49,886 nucleotides of DNA from an uncultured Blautia sp. (GCA_900540785.1 UQHF01000025.1:1-49886), one strand, 5' to 3'; counted from the first letter of the stretch, positions 14,215 to 23,574 are shown. Notes: generated by a model not told the origin, from the sequence alone. A program made the numbers and translations.

Positions 14215-17200
14215 TTAATGTCCCCATATAAGATCCATTCTTATAGCATTTTCTATAGCACTAAGCATTGGATCATAATAATAGTTTTTCGGTGTAACTC
14301 TTTGGGGTTTCGGAGTCTTTTTCGCCGCATAACTGTTTCCTGTAGGAATATCTGCAGATATTATGTTATTTACATTTCCAACGACAAGTCCAGTTCCAAA
14401 TCCAAATATTTCATTCGTCATATTTATAGCTAAATCTTCCGGAAGTTTATTCGGCTTTATAGTAAGATTTGCAGCATTACTTAGATTTATTGCTGAACTG
14501 ACTCCGTCCAAAAATCCACAGACCACAGACTTTCCCAAACTTTCACCATCTTTCCAAAGCTGTGTAGCTGTAGCCACCCCACTAATACCAGCGAATATAA
14601 ATGTTACATATTTTTCAATTCTATTTATTGTACCAAGTGCACCTGCTATCCCATCTTTCACTGCATCTTTTGCCGTATACTCCCCACCTGTTAGTATAGC
14701 CGTAAGACCTGATACTGCTATATTAGTTACAGCCCCTATAGCAACTGACCAGAATCCCATTTCCCCGGTTACATCTTTTTTGATAATAGGATTATTATCA
14801 CAATATGCATACAGGTTTTTATTACATAAATCCATCTGTTCCTGCAATACCTTCATATCATCCGCACAAATAAACCTCTTAATCTCCGGGTCATAGTACC
14901 GGCTCTGCAGGTAGTACATTCCCGTCTCATCGTCGTAGTAATATCCCCTGTAGCGGAACGGGTTTCTCTTACCGATTGTACTTGCAAGGCTTCCTGTGAT
15001 TCCAAGAAGTTTACCCCAGCTGTCATACTGGTACTGCACCACGCTTGTGCCGTTTTCATCAATCAGCCCTGTGATGTCATTCTGGGCGTTTCTTGTGTAG
15101 AAATAGCGGTTGCTTCCGGCAGACATACCAATCAGGTTTCCGGCGGAATCGTAGGAGAAGTAAGTCGTCACATCTCCTGCCTTCTGGGACATGAGAAGCT
15201 CCCCTGCCATGCGGAAGTCTGTGATAACCCCGTCTACTGTCTTCCTTGCCCTTCTTCCCGTGTGGTCGTAGAAATACTGGATCTTCTTTCCATTATTTAC
15301 AGTGGAAAGCTTCCTTCCCTGTGTCCAGGTGTAGGTGGTATTTCCCTTCTTCACCATATTTCCAATGGCATCGTATGTCATGGAAACCCCATTCCAGGTG
15401 AGAAGCTGGTCCTTCCATGTGCTGTTAAAGGTTCCGCGGATTGTTTTTACCGGAGTTGACGGAAGAGCCTTGTCCGCCTTTGTAAAAGCATACTCCTCCA
15501 TGCGGATCATGTTGCCCCCAAGGTCGTAAGCATAGGCAAAGGTTTTATTCAGAAGGTGGTTGTCCTCTCGGATAAGCTGGTTTCTCTTATCATATTTAAA
15601 GGTACTTGTCTTCCCTTCTGCCCCGGCTGTCCCTTCGGAAATCTGTATGATATTTCCATTCTCATCATAATCATAGAAGGTTGCCTTACCACCTGTCATA
15701 ATTCGTTTTACAAGACTGTAGCGGTTGTTGCCGCTGTCCATATAGGTATAGATAGTCTTATGTTTTCCGTCAGTTTCGGATTTTTCGTCCCATACCTGCT
15801 GGCTGATTCTTCCATACTTATCATAATGAGTGGTTCTCGTATGTCCGAATGTAGTCACCTTCTGCTCGCGGCTGTCCTTATCATACACATAATTGGTCTG
15901 GAAGGTCGCCTCTGCACTGTGGCGCAGGCTTACCATATTGTTGCCTGCATCGTAGTGATACTCATAAGAACAGGAATCCTTCATGTCCACTACACGCATC
16001 AGTCTTCCAAGGAAGTCGTAATACAGCCAGTATGTTTTCCCAAGAGTCTGGTCTGTCACACGGGCAAGCTCTCCCTGCTTATTGTACACATAGGAACACA
16101 GCTTCTTCTCTGCTTTTTCCGCCGCGCTGTAGAACCAGGTTATGGAAATCCGATCCTGTTTGTCATAATCATAGCGCAGATAATCCCCGTTTCCGTATAA
16201 CACTTTCAGAAGATTTCCATTATTAGATTCATACTCATAGCTTACCACTTTTTTCCCTGCAATGGAAGCGCTTAACGCATTTCCAAAACCATCGTATGCA
16301 AAGCCGTAGGAAAAACCATTATGCCCGATGGACGTCAGCTTATCCTTTGTGTAGGTATACGTATTCTCTACCGTCTGGCTGCCGCCTTCCCCCACCTTCA
16401 TAGATACGGATTTCAGGCGGTCCGCCCCGTCGTATGCGTAGGAAAGAGTATTTCCCCTTGCGTCTGTCATGGATTTCATCAGGTCGCGGGCTTCGTCCCA
16501 TGTGTATTTTACCACATTTCCGCCTGCATCTGTAACAGAAGCCACATGGTTATCATCTGCCGTAAAGGTCCTTGTTACCCAGGTTCCCATTTCATTTCTG
16601 TCCGGATTTACGCAGGCGCTTTTCACTACATTTCCTGCCCTGTCATATTCCAGCTTATACACTACATTCTGAGCGGAAGTTCCCTTCGTCACATTATGCT
16701 TATCATCGTATTCATACTTAAATTCATTGCCGCGGAAATCCTTCATTCCCGTCATATCGTTGTTTTCGTTGTATTTAAACTCCGCGCTCTTCTTCTGTGC
16801 GTCTGTGACGGAAATCAGGTTATGTTCCTTATCATACTTATACGTCTGTCCAAACTCCTCCCGGAACAGGGAAAGCCCGTCAAAGAACGCAAGATTGGCA
16901 TTGTGGCAGTATGTGTAAGATACCTTAATACTGGTGTAATCTTTTTCCGCTGCATACACATCGCTTAAAAACTGCCAGTCCAGAATATCCGGGCTGAAGT
17001 TTGTGTAATGGACGTCTTCCTTTCCGTCTGTTCCCACAAAGACAACCTCCACACCAAAGCGGCGTTTCTTATCGTTGTCTGTCTCAGGAAGGGAAGTTCC
17101 TTTGCCCCAGGCATTGACCATATAGTTGTCGCCTTTTTTACCGGAAATGTTCAGGGTCTTTGTCAGCTTCTTATCCATTGCCGGGTCGCCTGCAAATTTA

Positions 17201-20200
17201 TAAATATGGCTGTCCAGCTCCGGAATCTGTCCCGGCGCTTTTGTTTTTCCAAGGCGGACTACCTCCGGCGCTGTGGAAACTGTTACATCGTCTTTGTGAA
17301 TGTATACAAACTCATCTCCCAGAAGCACAGCATAGAAGGTTCCTTCTTTCCTGTAAACCTCTCCTCTTAAAGTATATGATGTTCCGCTTCCCACCGTTGC
17401 TTTTACAGAACCTGAGCGTGACGGTGTGGCATACAGCTTCGTACTTTTATTTGTTTTTCCGGAAGCATCATTTCTCGCAAGACGGACAACTGTATCTTCC
17501 GGAATGTAACCGTGGTAGCGGCTTTTATCCATACTTAATGCTGCAAAATACCATTTCCTTCCTGTAGAATCCGTACTTGTATTTGCAATACAAAGGCGTG
17601 TCCCTTTAGGGATTCCCTCCTGTACGCGGCTGGAGCCAGCATCCGCCTTACTGTAAAGGATTACGTTATTCATTGCTACTGCACCATTATATACGCCTTC
17701 GCTGCCGGAAACATAAGGGATTGCCTGAGAAGCCGGAACGTATCCTTTTACTCCGCTTTCCTTTGCCGCCCTGTGCCATTCCTTTCCGTCTCTTCCGATC
17801 ACGGTGTAAATGCCGCTGATATGTTCTCCATATGCAAGAGAGGCTGCGCTCGCAGCAGCACTATCCGGAGATTTTCTGAGGACTGCGCCTTTTGTGATCA
17901 CATGAAGCCCCTTCTGAATGGGAATGTCCACAGAAGAATCCACTTTTACAAGAGCATCCTCCTCTGTTCCGATTTTTGTAAAGCCGGAAGTATTTCCAAG
18001 ATGGAAGCTGCCATTTTCCACAAGGTTGCAGCGGTTTGCCGTATTTCCCGTCTCAAGCTGTGCCACATCTCCGTAAAGTGTTCCTTTTACATGGTAAAGA
18101 TGGAGATACAGGTTTACCGTGTCGTTTTTTGCATCTTTCGGCACTGTAAAGAATACAGAAAGCTGAAGGAAACCATCTGTTGTCCGGCGGATTGCTTCAC
18201 TGTCATACTGCATGGACTTTCCGTCTTTATCGTAACACTGAGCACGGAGGAAGCATTTGCCCACACTTTCCAGCGCGGAGATTTCCGCCTTCACATACAT
18301 GGAAAATGTATATGTCTCTCCCTTTTTCACTTTTACATCCTGCCGCCAGTAGCCATAACCGCTTTCCTTTGTACTTGTCAGTTTCAGGGAATGGGTTCCC
18401 ACCTCGCAGTGCTGTGCGTCCGCATTTCTCGCCGCTGTCACAATATTTCCTGCGCATACGCTGGAATACCAGGGGGAATCCTTTATTTCCTCCATGATCG
18501 GGTCGCGGAGAAGCTGTACAATATTATCCTGAAGCTTTGTCTCATTTTCCAGTCGGTTTACCTGATTTCCCTGCTTATTAAACTTCGCGCTTGCAGCATG
18601 TCCGAAGCCGTCGTGCACATGGAGAAGGTTTCCACTGTTATTAAAGCGGTAAATCTCTGTTTTCTCTTTCCCGTCTACATATTTTGTGCTGTTGTATCCA
18701 TAAGTGATGGAAAGGCTGTCTCCTGCTGTCTCTCCTGCACGCTCTTCAATCTTTCTGACGCGGTGCGCCCCTGTTCCGGAATAGCTGTAACGAAGCTTAT
18801 AATTATCCGCTTTATTCCGCACTTCTATAAGACGATGGCTGCTGTCATAGGAATACTCAGCCTCTACTTTGTCTATATCTGTGATACGTATCATATCTTC
18901 CCCTGAATAGCCAAGAGAAATCGTTCCTGACGGAGTCTGGATTTTCTTCAGATGAGTCATTTTTCCCTGGCTGTTCCTGTCATAAGTAAAGACAAAGGAA
19001 CGCTTGCCTGTACATTCCGTTACTTTTGTAATGCGGTTTTCCGCGTGTTCAATCTGTGTGGTATTGCCGTTTTTGTCACGGATTTTTGTAAGGAAACCAG
19101 TCTTATCAAAAATCATCTGGTTATTTTCCTTATCCTCGATCATGTACCCGATGTCGGAAGACGGATTCAGTTTCAGGGTAAGGTCTTCTGTGGACTCGTC
19201 CATCCATTTTTTCTTCTCTGTATTATGATAGAAATAATGGACCGTTCCGTCTCCTTCTGTATGCTGATAGTAATCCGTTCCTGCAATATTTACTTTTTTG
19301 ATCGTCTGGTGAAAACTTAAACGCCAGCCTTTTCCATAACCAAGGTTTGTATTGCAGTCATTTGTGTTGTACACCTGGGAAAGGGACACCGGCATACGGC
19401 TTCCTCCCATTTCTGCCGTCGCATGAGTAAGGATCAGGTTTCCATTGTAATCATTTACATGGACAACACCTGCCCTGCCTGCGCTCTGACTGTGGTAAGT
19501 CCAGTAATCCTCAAGCCCGGAATAGTTTACATAAGAAATATCAATACGGGGACGCATATCCTCATAATCCTTATCACAGTCAGCAGAAAGATATTCTGTA
19601 TAACGGTTCAGTTCCAGATATTCCTTAAACATAAGACCGTAATTTTTCCCGTTTTCATACCAGTCTTTCACAAGACGGGTAATATCCATCGTAATATATT
19701 TCTGCTTATCTGCTGTAAATTTGCAGACATCCTCTACCGTATCTCCATAAATGGGCGCATTATACCAGTTAATAGTGGAAGAAGCCCAGTTCTGAAGGAC
19801 GCGATGTACAGAAATGGTACGCTCCAGATTATCTTCTTTTAAAGAAACCAGTACCAGCCGGGCGTTGATGATCATATCTCCGCTTTTGATTTCCGGCAGC
19901 TTAAATTTTACAAAGCTCCTCTGAATGTTATCTCCGCCCCAGGTTTTCAGAATCACACTGTTGGGATAATGATCCGTCTCCTTTGCAGAATCCACATGGG
20001 CATCTTTAATTTCCTCTCTCTTTTTAGAGGTGGTGATTACCGGGTCTACCACAACCGGATATACTCTCTCCGGCGCTTCCAGCCATTCTCTGTCCGGTGT
20101 AAGGGTCACAAGACATTCTTTATTTTTTCCCTCTTCCAGAGACAGAGCAATCTTTTCACTTCGCCTTCCTTCCCCGTCTTTCATATATGGGGCAGATAAA

Positions 20201-20712
20201 CAGAATACCTCTTCTCCCTCAGAAGTGGAAAAACGCACCGTATTTCCCACAAGGGAAGAAACAAGCCCTTTCATGCGATAGCGGAAAGTAAAATACTCCG
20301 GCGCCGCCTTTGTTTTTAAGATCAGGTCGTCCTTTACCTTTTCCCCAAACACGCGGCAGCGAAGGTCTGTATCCTTACATACTTCCGGGTAAAGGACTGT
20401 TTCTTCGTCCGGAGACTGGGATTTTACTTTAAAAGCGCCTTCCAGTCCCCAGTCAAGGCGGCAGCCGTCCTTTGTAATGGAGATAGTGTCTTTCTCTTTC
20501 GCCTGTTTCTTAAAACGGATCTTTAATTTTCCTTTTTCATTGGAAAACTCTTCCCCTTCCTCTGTAAGGCGGTTATCCATGTCCTCCCAGGCTCCGTCTT
20601 CCTTCTCATAGTGGACCGGCTCAAAATAAATCTGAGCAGTCACAGAATGATCCTGGTTTTCAAATACTTTTGTGTTTGCTGTTCGTCTTTCTTTTAATTC
20701 TTTTCTCTTCAT
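14215..20712 (-). CDS. Large RHS/YD-repeat polymorphic toxin without signal peptide
   Basis: About 2165 aa from the ATG at 20712 (AGGAG upstream; the frame extends to 20775 without an RBS). Approximate order: basic N-terminus with a DNRL motif (~46); a DNRLRE-like β domain (~237-390); first YD-repeat block (~560-710); a carbohydrate-binding-like β-sandwich (~744-890); SH3-like segments (~935-1140); long YD repeats (~1285-1915); the RHS core signature around RYRGYYYDDETGMYYLQSRYYDP (cut here as RYYDPEIKRFICADD) near 1920-1950; and NNPI..D.TGE near 1975-1985. YD repeats form a shell around the C-terminal toxin, which is cut free at the core. The last ~180 residues are a variable tip, rich in Gly/Ala and hydrophobic stretches (FWSVAIGAVTNIAVSGL, YVTFIFAGISGVATA), of unknown activity. 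No signal peptide is visible. Confidence 0.92.
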   Translation of the reverse strand: MKRKELKERRTANTKVFENQDHSVTAQIYFEPVHYEKEDGAWEDMDNRLTEEGEEFSNEKGKLKIRFKKQAKEKDTISITKDGCRLDWGLEGAFKVKSQSPDEETVLYPEVCKDTDLRCRVFGEKVKDDLILKTKAAPEYFTFRYRMKGLVSSLVGNTVRFSTSEGEEVFCLSAPYMKDGEGRRSEKIALSLEEGKNKECLVTLTPDREWLEAPERVYPVVVDPVITTSKKREEIKDAHVDSAKETDHYPNSVILKTWGGDNIQRSFVKFKLPEIKSGDMIINARLVLVSLKEDNLERTISVHRVLQNWASSTINWYNAPIYGDTVEDVCKFTADKQKYITMDITRLVKDWYENGKNYGLMFKEYLELNRYTEYLSADCDKDYEDMRPRIDISYVNYSGLEDYWTYHSQSAGRAGVVHVNDYNGNLILTHATAEMGGSRMPVSLSQVYNTNDCNTNLGYGKGWRLSFHQTIKKVNIAGTDYYQHTEGDGTVHYFYHNTEKKKWMDESTEDLTLKLNPSSDIGYMIEDKENNQMIFDKTGFLTKIRDKNGNTTQIEHAENRITKVTECTGKRSFVFTYDRNSQGKMTHLKKIQTPSGTISLGYSGEDMIRITDIDKVEAEYSYDSSHRLIEVRNKADNYKLRYSYSGTGAHRVRKIEERAGETAGDSLSITYGYNSTKYVDGKEKTEIYRFNNSGNLLHVHDGFGHAASAKFNKQGNQVNRLENETKLQDNIVQLLRDPIMEEIKDSPWYSSVCAGNIVTAARNADAQHCEVGTHSLKLTSTKESGYGYWRQDVKVKKGETYTFSMYVKAEISALESVGKCFLRAQCYDKDGKSMQYDSEAIRRTTDGFLQLSVFFTVPKDAKNDTVNLYLHLYHVKGTLYGDVAQLETGNTANRCNLVENGSFHLGNTSGFTKIGTEEDALVKVDSSVDIPIQKGLHVITKGAVLRKSPDSAAASAASLAYGEHISGIYTVIGRDGKEWHRAAKESGVKGYVPASQAIPYVSGSEGVYNGAVAMNNVILYSKADAGSSRVQEGIPKGTRLCIANTSTDSTGRKWYFAALSMDKSRYHGYIPEDTVVRLARNDASGKTNKSTKLYATPSRSGSVKATVGSGTSYTLRGEVYRKEGTFYAVLLGDEFVYIHKDDVTVSTAPEVVRLGKTKAPGQIPELDSHIYKFAGDPAMDKKLTKTLNISGKKGDNYMVNAWGKGTSLPETDNDKKRRFGVEVVFVGTDGKEDVHYTNFSPDILDWQFLSDVYAAEKDYTSIKVSYTYCHNANLAFFDGLSLFREEFGQTYKYDKEHNLISVTDAQKKSAEFKYNENNDMTGMKDFRGNEFKYEYDDKHNVTKGTSAQNVVYKLEYDRAGNVVKSACVNPDRNEMGTWVTRTFTADDNHVASVTDAGGNVVKYTWDEARDLMKSMTDARGNTLSYAYDGADRLKSVSMKVGEGGSQTVENTYTYTKDKLTSIGHNGFSYGFAYDGFGNALSASIAGKKVVSYEYESNNGNLLKVLYGNGDYLRYDYDKQDRISITWFYSAAEKAEKKLCSYVYNKQGELARVTDQTLGKTYWLYYDFLGRLMRVVDMKDSCSYEYHYDAGNNMVSLRHSAEATFQTNYVYDKDSREQKVTTFGHTRTTHYDKYGRISQQVWDEKSETDGKHKTIYTYMDSGNNRYSLVKRIMTGGKATFYDYDENGNIIQISEGTAGAEGKTSTFKYDKRNQLIREDNHLLNKTFAYAYDLGGNMIRMEEYAFTKADKALPSTPVKTIRGTFNSTWKDQLLTWNGVSMTYDAIGNMVKKGNTTYTWTQGRKLSTVNNGKKIQYFYDHTGRRARKTVDGVITDFRMAGELLMSQKAGDVTTYFSYDSAGNLIGMSAGSNRYFYTRNAQNDITGLIDENGTSVVQYQYDSWGKLLGITGSLASTIGKRNPFRYRGYYYDDETGMYYLQSRYYDPEIKRFICADDMKVLQEQMDLCNKNLYAYCDNNPIIKKDVTGEMGFWSVAIGAVTNIAVSGLTAILTGGEYTAKDAVKDGIAGALGTINRIEKYVTFIFAGISGVATATQLWKDGESLGKSVVCGFLDGVSSAINLSNAANLTIKPNKLPEDLAINMTNEIFGFGTGLVVGNVNNIISADIPTGNSYAAKKTPKPQRVTPKNYYYDPMLSAIENAIRMDLIWGH

Positions 20713-20821
20713 ATCGTGCATTCTCCTTTTTATTTTTTCTTCGGTAGCTCCTTGCACGATTATAATAACAAACATTTATTCTTTTTAGAATAACATATAT
20801 GTTAAATTTCAAATTTATTTT

Positions 20822-21043
20822 CTATTTTAAATCAAAAATCTCTCCTTCCGTGACAGAAAGCGCTTTTGCAATCTTCACGAGAGTCAGAATATTCATGGAT
20901 ACAACCCCATTTTCTATCCTCGAAAGATTTACCTCCGAAATATCCGCCAGTTCTGCCAGTTCCTTCTGAGACATCTTTCTGCTTTTTCGAAGTCTGTAAA
21001 TTGTTTCTCCAATACGTATCAGTTCGCTTTTTTCCCCATTCAT
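20822..21043 (-). CDS. XRE-family transcriptional regulator (73 aa)
   Basis: A compact Cro/C1-type helix-turn-helix protein: IGETIYRLRKSRKMSQKELAELADISEVNLSRIENG followed by LTVTEGEIFDL-like ending (ALSVTEGEIFDLK). It is almost only the DNA-binding domain. It precedes the RHS gene by ~110 bp on the same strand and lies behind an inverted repeat at its own promoter. It is therefore a likely autoregulated controller of the RHS-lysis operon, similar to the small repressors that guard toxin or prophage lysis genes. AGGAGGGA lies upstream of the ATG. Confidence 0.85.
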   Translation of the reverse strand: MNGEKSELIRIGETIYRLRKSRKMSQKELAELADISEVNLSRIENGVVSMNILTLVKIAKALSVTEGEIFDLK

Positions 21044-21067
21044 AAAAATCCCTCCTGTTTTCCCGGT

Positions 21068-21110
21068 ATTATGCTATGGAACATTACGGAGTAATTTCCT
21101 ATAGCATAAT
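21068..21110. promoter_or_regulatory. Inverted repeat upstream of the XRE gene, likely operator
   Basis: Arms ATTATGCTATGGAA (21068-21081) and TTCCTATAGCATAAT (21096-21110) are complementary apart from a one-base bulge, around a 14-nt centre (CATTACGGAGTAAT, itself nearly symmetric). On the coding (minus) strand the proximal arm ends in GCATAAT, a plausible -10 box 40-50 bp before the XRE start. This is a good binding site for a dimeric XRE repressor. Confidence 0.55.
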
Positions 21111-21155
21111 AAAAAGCCGGGGAAAACCCTGCGTCTGCAGAATCTTATCCCCGGC
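21111..21155 (-). terminator. Rho-independent terminator of the oxidoreductase gene
   Basis: On the minus strand GCCGGGGA (21155-21148) pairs perfectly with TCCCCGGC (21123-21116) across a 24-nt loop and is followed by TTTTT (21115-21111). It ends transcription from the upstream oxidoreductase gene and insulates the RHS operon. The rest of the 250-bp spacer to 21293 shows nothing I can name. Confidence 0.8.
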
Positions 21156-21293
21156 TCTCCGCCTTACATTTCTCATTTTTCTGCATCTCTGCGGTTCAAA
21201 CATATTTAATATCAGAACATATATCACAATGCAATTCGTACACCTGTTCTTTTTTATTATATTACCATACGTTTGTTCCGTCAAGATGTTTTC

Positions 21294-22265
21294 TTATTTA
21301 ATTTCCGGAATTTCGTATCCCCAGGACTCCCGGATTCCGTCCATCAGCTCCATTACCTGAACACTTTCCTCATGAGGCATCTCTACACATTCCAGTTCGC
21401 CTTTTTCCATTGCCCGGACGCAGGCTTCCACCTCATACTCATATCCACTTATCTGTTTCGGTGGGAAATATTCCGCCACTTCTTTATGCCCCTTATCAAA
21501 CACACGGATTCTTTCCGGATTGTTAATGTTCGTTACCTCAATGTAGCCCTTTGAACCGAAAATCATTCCTTTTCTGTCTGTAGCTGCATAAGCGTTGCTC
21601 TGAAGTGTCGCCATTTTTCCGTCTTCGTATGTTATGGTAATGCTGTCTATCATGTCTACGCCGCCTTCAAAAACTGCCTGGGCTGTCACTTCTTTTATAT
21701 TCGTTCCAAAAACCATGCGTGTAAAATTAATGGGGTATACGCTGAGGTCAAGAAGCGCGCCGCCTGCCAGCTCCGGTTTTTTAATACGCTCCACATGGTT
21801 TATCACATATCCCAGATTTGCAGTAAGAGAAGTCACATCTCCGATCACGCCGCTCGCCACAATATCATCTATCATTTTTCTGGAAGGCATATATCTTGTC
21901 CAGATTGCTTCTGTAAGCAAAAGACCTTTTTCTTTTGCCAGATCAAAGACCTCTCTTGCCTGACGTGCATTTACGGTAAATGCTTTTTCACACAGCACGT
22001 TTTTTCCTGCTTCCAGACACATTTTGATATGTTTATAATGATGGGAATGGGGCGTTGCCACGTACACAAGCTGCACCTCTTTATCTGCCAGCATCTCTTC
22101 ATAAGAGCCATACGCCTTCTCAAATCCGTATTTCTCTGCAAAATCCTGCGCGCGCTTCAAGTCCCTCGCTGACACCGCATATGCTTCCACACAGTCCATT
22201 TCCTTAATGGTGTTCGCCATTGTCACAGCAATACTGCCCGCTCCTATAAACCCCATTTTTACCAT
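21294..22265 (-). CDS. Gfo/Idh/MocA-family oxidoreductase
   Basis: 323 aa, the usual length. The N-terminal Rossmann fold has GFIGAGSIA (residues 5-13), followed by VYVATPHSHHYKHIKMCLEAGKN and the family's EK pair (Glu93-Lys94 in LCEKAFTVN). The C-terminal half is the α/β substrate domain with GGALLDLSVYPINFTRMVFG. These NAD(P)-dependent enzymes oxidise or reduce sugars, inositols or dihydrodiols in the cytosol; the exact substrate is not visible. An 18-bp spacer separates it from the thioesterase gene upstream, so the two are probably cotranscribed, and a strong terminator follows. Confidence 0.88.
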   Translation of the reverse strand: MVKMGFIGAGSIAVTMANTIKEMDCVEAYAVSARDLKRAQDFAEKYGFEKAYGSYEEMLADKEVQLVYVATPHSHHYKHIKMCLEAGKNVLCEKAFTVNARQAREVFDLAKEKGLLLTEAIWTRYMPSRKMIDDIVASGVIGDVTSLTANLGYVINHVERIKKPELAGGALLDLSVYPINFTRMVFGTNIKEVTAQAVFEGGVDMIDSITITYEDGKMATLQSNAYAATDRKGMIFGSKGYIEVTNINNPERIRVFDKGHKEVAEYFPPKQISGYEYEVEACVRAMEKGELECVEMPHEESVQVMELMDGIRESWGYEIPEIK

Positions 22266-22283
22266 AATAAACCCTCCTGTCTT

Positions 22284-22994
22284 TTATTTCTCTGTGAACT
22301 CTACAACTGCATACGGCTTGCCGCCTTCATCGTTTAAAAGCACCAGAACTTTTCCCTCTTCTCTGTGCACTGCCGGAAAAATCACATCGTGAAGCTTCGC
22401 CTGCTGCTTATACTCTGCCCGCATCTGTCCCACGCAGAAGCCTTCCGGAAGGTAATCCTCTGCCATCTGTATGTACTGGCAATTATTTACGTGATGGTTT
22501 GTATCAAGGTGATGCTTCTGAACAGAAAAACTCTGACCATCTGTACATTCCTTTGGAATTGCGATTTTTCTCGGTGCATATTCCATATCCAGTTTTTCTT
22601 CCAGATCGTACCCCCGCACGTCCTCTTCTGTCAGCTTTTCCGGAAGACCGGTTGTCATGTTAATATTGCTCCAGTAAGTATTTGCCCAGGCAAGACGCTC
22701 TCCCTCTTCGGTCTCCATAACAAAGTTTCGCATTCCCAGAAATCCCTTAAACTCATATGGAAAAGTAATGATTTTTATATTTTCTCCAAGCTTCGGATAG
22801 CGATTCACGACTACCTGCCAGGACGACAGCACCCATACTCTGTTTCTCTCTTTTATAACTTTCATGCCCTGTCCGATCGCCTCTGAATGAAAGGTGCTGC
22901 AGTCCTGAAAATAATTCAGGATCCCCGGCAGGGTCAGACAGGCATTTTCGCCTGTTTCACTGTATCTGATACGACTGTTGAAACTGTATTTCAT
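22284..22994 (-). CDS. Acyl-ACP thioesterase
   Basis: 236 aa with two hotdog domains, typical of bacterial and plant-type acyl-ACP thioesterases (FatA-like). The first domain shows YSETGENACLTLPGILNYFQDCSTFHSEAIG, then VLSSWQVVVNRYPKLGE and NFVMETEEGERLAWANTYW. The second contains HHLDTNHHVNNCQYIQMAEDYLP, the conserved NxHVNN region. It releases free fatty acids from acyl carrier protein in the cytoplasm. Upstream of the oxidoreductase gene and in the same direction. Assignment to the family is firm; chain-length preference cannot be told. Confidence 0.88.
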   Translation of the reverse strand: MKYSFNSRIRYSETGENACLTLPGILNYFQDCSTFHSEAIGQGMKVIKERNRVWVLSSWQVVVNRYPKLGENIKIITFPYEFKGFLGMRNFVMETEEGERLAWANTYWSNINMTTGLPEKLTEEDVRGYDLEEKLDMEYAPRKIAIPKECTDGQSFSVQKHHLDTNHHVNNCQYIQMAEDYLPEGFCVGQMRAEYKQQAKLHDVIFPAVHREEGKVLVLLNDEGGKPYAVVEFTEK

Positions 22995-23013
22995 TTTATG
23001 CCTCCGTTTTTAT

Positions 23014-23574
23014 TTATATAAAGTTTCGTTCCTTAAACCATACAGGAACTTTATGAGATAGTCGTGCTATTTTTCCATTTCGAAATATTGCAAACCGTCT
23101 AAAATTTTCAGTATTATCGTAAAAAACAGCTAAATCACATAGATTTAAAACCATTTTCAAATTACCAAACGACTCCTCATATCTCTTTTCAATATCTTTT
23201 ATCGGAATACCATGTCCACCCATAGAAACCCGCTTTTCTACTCTTTCTTTTGCAATATCGACAGAATCTACTCCTACATAATGCAGTTCTATCGTATATC
23301 CCAGTTTTTTGGCTTTCTGTATATTTCGTATAATAGATTTACCACATAATGTCGTTTCCTGATTGAAAGATACTTTTTCTAAAAAATATTTGTCAATTAA
23401 TTTAACAGCTTTTTTACCTGCATCTATTACATTAGATATATCTCTCCAATCTCCCAATTCTTTCACAATCTCATCTGCATTTACTCTGGGAATCTTCCAC
23501 ATATTTGGTTCCGAAGCATATAATGTGGATTTTCCTGCTCCATTCACCCCACCAACCACTATATATTTTAACAT
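23014..23574 (-). CDS. Zeta-toxin-like P-loop kinase
   Basis: 186 aa. Walker A GVNGAGKST (residues 9-17) is followed by PRVNADEIVKEL and, after a helix, FNQETTLCGKSIIRNIQKAKKLGY. The NADE and ETTL-type motifs belong to the zeta toxin/UMP kinase-like family, which phosphorylates UDP-N-acetylglucosamine and blocks wall synthesis. It later has HYVGVDSVDIAKERVEKRVSMGGHGIP with the conserved GGH. The ATG follows directly after the TAA of a 59-codon gene (TAAATG), indicating translational coupling. Alternative: a housekeeping ATP-dependent kinase without toxicity, since many short chromosomal zeta-like proteins are uncharacterised. Confidence 0.8.
   Translation of the reverse strand: MLKYIVVGGVNGAGKSTLYASEPNMWKIPRVNADEIVKELGDWRDISNVIDAGKKAVKLIDKYFLEKVSFNQETTLCGKSIIRNIQKAKKLGYTIELHYVGVDSVDIAKERVEKRVSMGGHGIPIKDIEKRYEESFGNLKMVLNLCDLAVFYDNTENFRRFAIFRNGKIARLSHKVPVWFKERNFI

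Noticed and set aside
15556..18906. Long plus-strand open frames (up to 377 codons) within the RHS gene
   Set aside because: They are antisense to the YD-repeat coding region, lack ribosome binding sites, and read as Cys/Phe/His-rich non-protein-like sequence caused by codon bias of the opposite strand.
20776..21293. CRISPR-like repeats or riboswitch near the XRE gene
   Set aside because: Only a single inverted repeat and a terminator are present; there are no regularly spaced repeats or known aptamer cores.
21294..22265. Oxidoreductase as part of the RHS operon
   Set aside because: It ends before a strong terminator and the XRE promoter region, so it is a separate unit.
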